Assembly: GCA_023389295.1 (NCBI GenBank) | Contig: JAEWEO010000286.1 | Location: 1-6,825, forward strand | Reading direction: 5' to 3' | DNA from: Bacillota bacterium | GTDB taxonomy: Bacteria > Bacillota > Clostridia > Lachnospirales > Lachnospiraceae | Length of the DNA stretch: 6,825 nucleotides | Part shown: piece after piece, positions 5,030 to 6,825 of the stretch | How the letters are laid out: each line of letters starts with the position of its first letter | How positions within the stretch are numbered: the stretch's first letter is position 1 | Notes under the pieces: model-generated | The model's input: the letters and a program-made list of their open reading frames with translations, nothing else | The model's database searches: none | Told to the model about the DNA's origin: nothing | Translations under genes and position numbers: made by a program

Positions 5030-6825
5030 TTATTGAGGAATACGTAATACTTGCCCGACCATGAGGACATTACTTGTCAGGTTGTTTAGGTTCTTTATTG
5101 CATCAACGGTAGTATCAAATTTTTGTGCTAATAACCAAAGGGTATCACCTGACTTTACCGTATAGTTAAAACTGGTGGGTGGAGTAGTACTACTGCCAGG
5201 AATTTGGAGTACCTGCCCGGGTATAAGGACGTCACTTGTTAGGTTGTTTAAGCTCTTTATTGCATCAACAGTAGTATGGAATCTTAACGCTAACAACCAA
5301 AGGGTATCTCCCGACTGTACCGTATAAGAAAAGCTTGAGGTATTGTCGGAGCTTGGTATTAACAACACTTGACCCACAGTTAGCTGATCATTTGTTAGGT
5401 TATTTAAAGCTTTTATTGCATCAACAGTTGTATGAAATTTATTTGCCAGTAACCAAAGAGTATCTCCAGATTGAACAATATACCTGGTAACTCCAGGTTC
5501 AGGTTCTGGAGAAGGACTTGGGACGTTGTCTTTAATGCCAAAATAAGTTTCATATAGTGCATTCCATGTGGCAGGACCTACAATGCCATCCGGAGTAAGC
5601 CCCATCATCTGTTGAAAAGCAATTACGGCTTGAGTCGTATCATTTCCAAACACACCATTTTGTGTGACTTGTGGGATCATAGGATAATATTCACTAATAA
5701 AGGTTAGTAGATATTGTAGAGTGATGACGTCGACTCCGCTTGAGCCAGCTTTAAGAACCGTGCTAGGAGGAACTGTTCCGATTCCTAGAGCGGTACCTTC
5801 ACTATCAAGTGCAGCCAGCTTAGTAACAGCTACATAAATAGCAGAGATTTTATTCCACGTTGCTTTGCCGACAATACCATCTGCAGTCAAGCCAAAGATA
5901 CTTTGAAATTTCTTTACAGCAGCCTGTGTGCTGCTACCAAATACACCGGGTTCATCTGTAATTGCAGGTATCGCAGGGTAATTTTTTCGAATCCGATTCA
6001 GAAATGTCTGAATGGTCTCAACGTCTAAACCGGTACTACCGAGTCGCAGCGCCGTTCCAGGATAGGATTCAACAATTCCGGTAATGATATTTGTTTCTGC
6101 AATTTCGATATCTTTTGGGTAATAATACCTTAATATTTGTAGGGCTGACATGCCCTGATTAGCTAAGGTTACAGTACCCCACTGGGAAAGACCGTTGCAG
6201 GTAGCGGTAGTACCGTTACAAAAAGAGGTAAAGTAGGGAGGGATTTGACCTTGCCTTCGCACATACTGATTAAAAATTTCGTCAACAATTTTACTGATTG
6301 ACTCATAGATGGTACGACCATATTGATAGGCTTGATCATAGGCAGTATTATTGGTAATATCGAAATTATAACCACGACTACGATACCATTGAGTATACAC
6401 ACGGTTTAAAGCAAAGGTTATGATTGCGTAAATATTAGCTTCTAGAGACGCTTCTGGCCAAGTAGGATAAATCTCACTACTTGCAACATTTTTAACATAG
6501 TCAGTAAAAGGCACTTGCACATTAGATGCGGACGATGTAGGTGGGCCAAGATGTACCGTAATAGGATTTGGAATAACAACCTGTCGCAATACAAAGGGTT
6601 CAGAAACTGGTCCGACCTGATTGCGTTGTCCTCTCATATCAACGGCCTGTCTTTCTATGGTGAATTCTTGCACGGATGGAGTGGTTTGACCTTCAAACAT
6701 AGGAAGGAATTCGATGGGTTGAATTGCGGTCTCACCATCAAAGATCTGAATGTTTGAAATATATACGTCATTAAATCCATCTGCTTTTGCTGCTATATCA
6801 TAGGTGGAATACGGTGTACCTGTAT
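5030..6825 (-). CDS. SpoIID-like, PG_binding_1 and LysM multidomain cell-wall protein (5' end missing)
   Basis: The frame stays open to the right edge. The Met at 6700 is internal: it has no Shine-Dalgarno, and 41 further codons upstream continue the fold (TPYSTYD...QIFDGETAIQP), which looks like the end of a carboxypeptidase-regulatory or transthyretin-like beta domain. Numbering from Met6700: a SpoIID/LytB-like domain (about 64-202) contains YVKNVASSEIYPTWPEASLEA, with Glu76 at the position of the catalytic Glu of SpoIID, and the signature GLSQWGTVTLANQG...ILRYYYP. Two PG_binding_1 domains follow (217-289 and 315-386, each with VFG...FQ..FGLT/MGLT..DGIVG.ATW), then a Pro/Glu linker (392-402), and three LysM domains (407-449, 459-501, 513-555), each beginning Y-x-V-x-SGDTLWLLA. 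SpoIID proteins are lytic transglycosylases acting during engulfment. A related wall or spore-envelope role is inferred; activity is unproven because this branch is divergent. Expression runs toward the shared terminator. Confidence 0.88.
   Translation of the reverse strand, partial: TGTPYSTYDIAAKADGFNDVYISNIQIFDGETAIQPIEFLPMFEGQTTPSVQEFTIERQAVDMRGQRNQVGPVSEPFVLRQVVIPNPITVHLGPPTSSASNVQVPFTDYVKNVASSEIYPTWPEASLEANIYAIITFALNRVYTQWYRSRGYNFDITNNTAYDQAYQYGRTIYESISKIVDEIFNQYVRRQGQIPPYFTSFCNGTTATCNGLSQWGTVTLANQGMSALQILRYYYPKDIEIAETNIITGIVESYPGTALRLGSTGLDVETIQTFLNRIRKNYPAIPAITDEPGVFGSSTQAAVKKFQSIFGLTADGIVGKATWNKISAIYVAVTKLAALDSEGTALGIGTVPPSTVLKAGSSGVDVITLQYLLTFISEYYPMIPQVTQNGVFGNDTTQAVIAFQQMMGLTPDGIVGPATWNALYETYFGIKDNVPSPSPEPEPGVTRYIVQSGDTLWLLANKFHTTVDAIKALNNLTNDQLTVGQVLLIPSSDNTSSFSYTVQSGDTLWLLALRFHTTVDAIKSLNNLTSDVLIPGQVLQIPGSSTTPPTSFNYTVKSGDTLWLLAQKFDTTVDAIKNLNNLTSNVLMVGQVLRIPQ
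5036..5482 (-). repeat. Three tandem LysM-coding repeats
   Basis: Three 43-codon units are separated by linkers of 9 and 11 residues. Conservation is high at DNA level: the block TTATTGCATCAAC (plus-strand view) occurs near 5095, 5257 and 5413, with periods of about 162 and 156 nt. All three keep SGDTLWLLA, TTVDAIK.LNNLT and GQVL.IP. This indicates fairly recent duplication or ongoing homogenisation, and makes the repeat number prone to change. Confidence 0.85.

Noticed and set aside
6169..6402. Antiparallel or out-of-frame open reading frame inside the SpoIID-like domain
   Set aside because: Hydrophobic out-of-frame shadow of the conserved SpoIID-like coding sequence.
6515..6757. Plus-strand open frame opposite the N-terminal visible part of the wall protein
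   Set aside because: The minus frame is conserved in character and stays open to the edge; the plus frame has no start signals.
1..6825. CRISPR array, insertion sequence, tRNA or rRNA
   Set aside because: No regularly spaced direct repeats with unique spacers, no transposase frame or terminal repeats, and no tRNA or rRNA signature seen. The LysM repeats are coding.

Overview
The window is AT-rich DNA with strong GGAG/GAGG-type ribosome binding sites, TATAAT promoters and compact hairpin terminators. It carries a multidomain wall protein (SpoIID-like, two PG_binding_1, three LysM) of a type I associate with anaerobic spore-forming Firmicutes. This fits a low-GC member of the Clostridia, plausibly Lachnospiraceae. 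That placement is inferred from gene content and style, not from a marker gene.

Layout. (1) Positions 1-466, minus strand: a TspO/MBR-family membrane protein, visible for 155 codons, with its stop just off the left edge. (2) Positions 467-815: a 349-base intergenic region with an inverted repeat (551-602), a good promoter (647-675), and a hairpin at the very start of the predicted transcript (691-731) that looks like the 5' arm of a c-di-GMP-I (GEMM) riboswitch but lacks the remainder of that aptamer. (3) Positions 816-1067: an 83-residue orphan gene, closed by a terminator (1080-1107). (4) Positions 1068-1407: a 340-base region holding that terminator, a small palindrome, a promoter, and a leader of about 190 nt rich in mutually exclusive pairings. 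(5) Positions 1408-4960: two consecutive secreted proteins. The first has Asp-box (BNR)-like repeats and the second has WG-type repeats; a small hairpin lies between them, and they are probably one operon. (6) Positions 4980-5017: a bidirectional terminator between convergent genes. (7) Positions 5030-6825, minus strand: the C-terminal part of the peptidoglycan-binding, SpoIID-like protein, which runs off the right edge.

Common theme: three of the five genes encode envelope or extracellular proteins built from repeats, and TspO is an integral membrane protein. The two secreted repeat proteins have no assigned substrate. The wall protein would bind peptidoglycan through LysM and PG_binding_1 modules. 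No mobile element, CRISPR array, tRNA or rRNA was seen. The least explained parts are the two 5' leaders (691-815 and about 1220-1407) and the orphan 83-residue gene.
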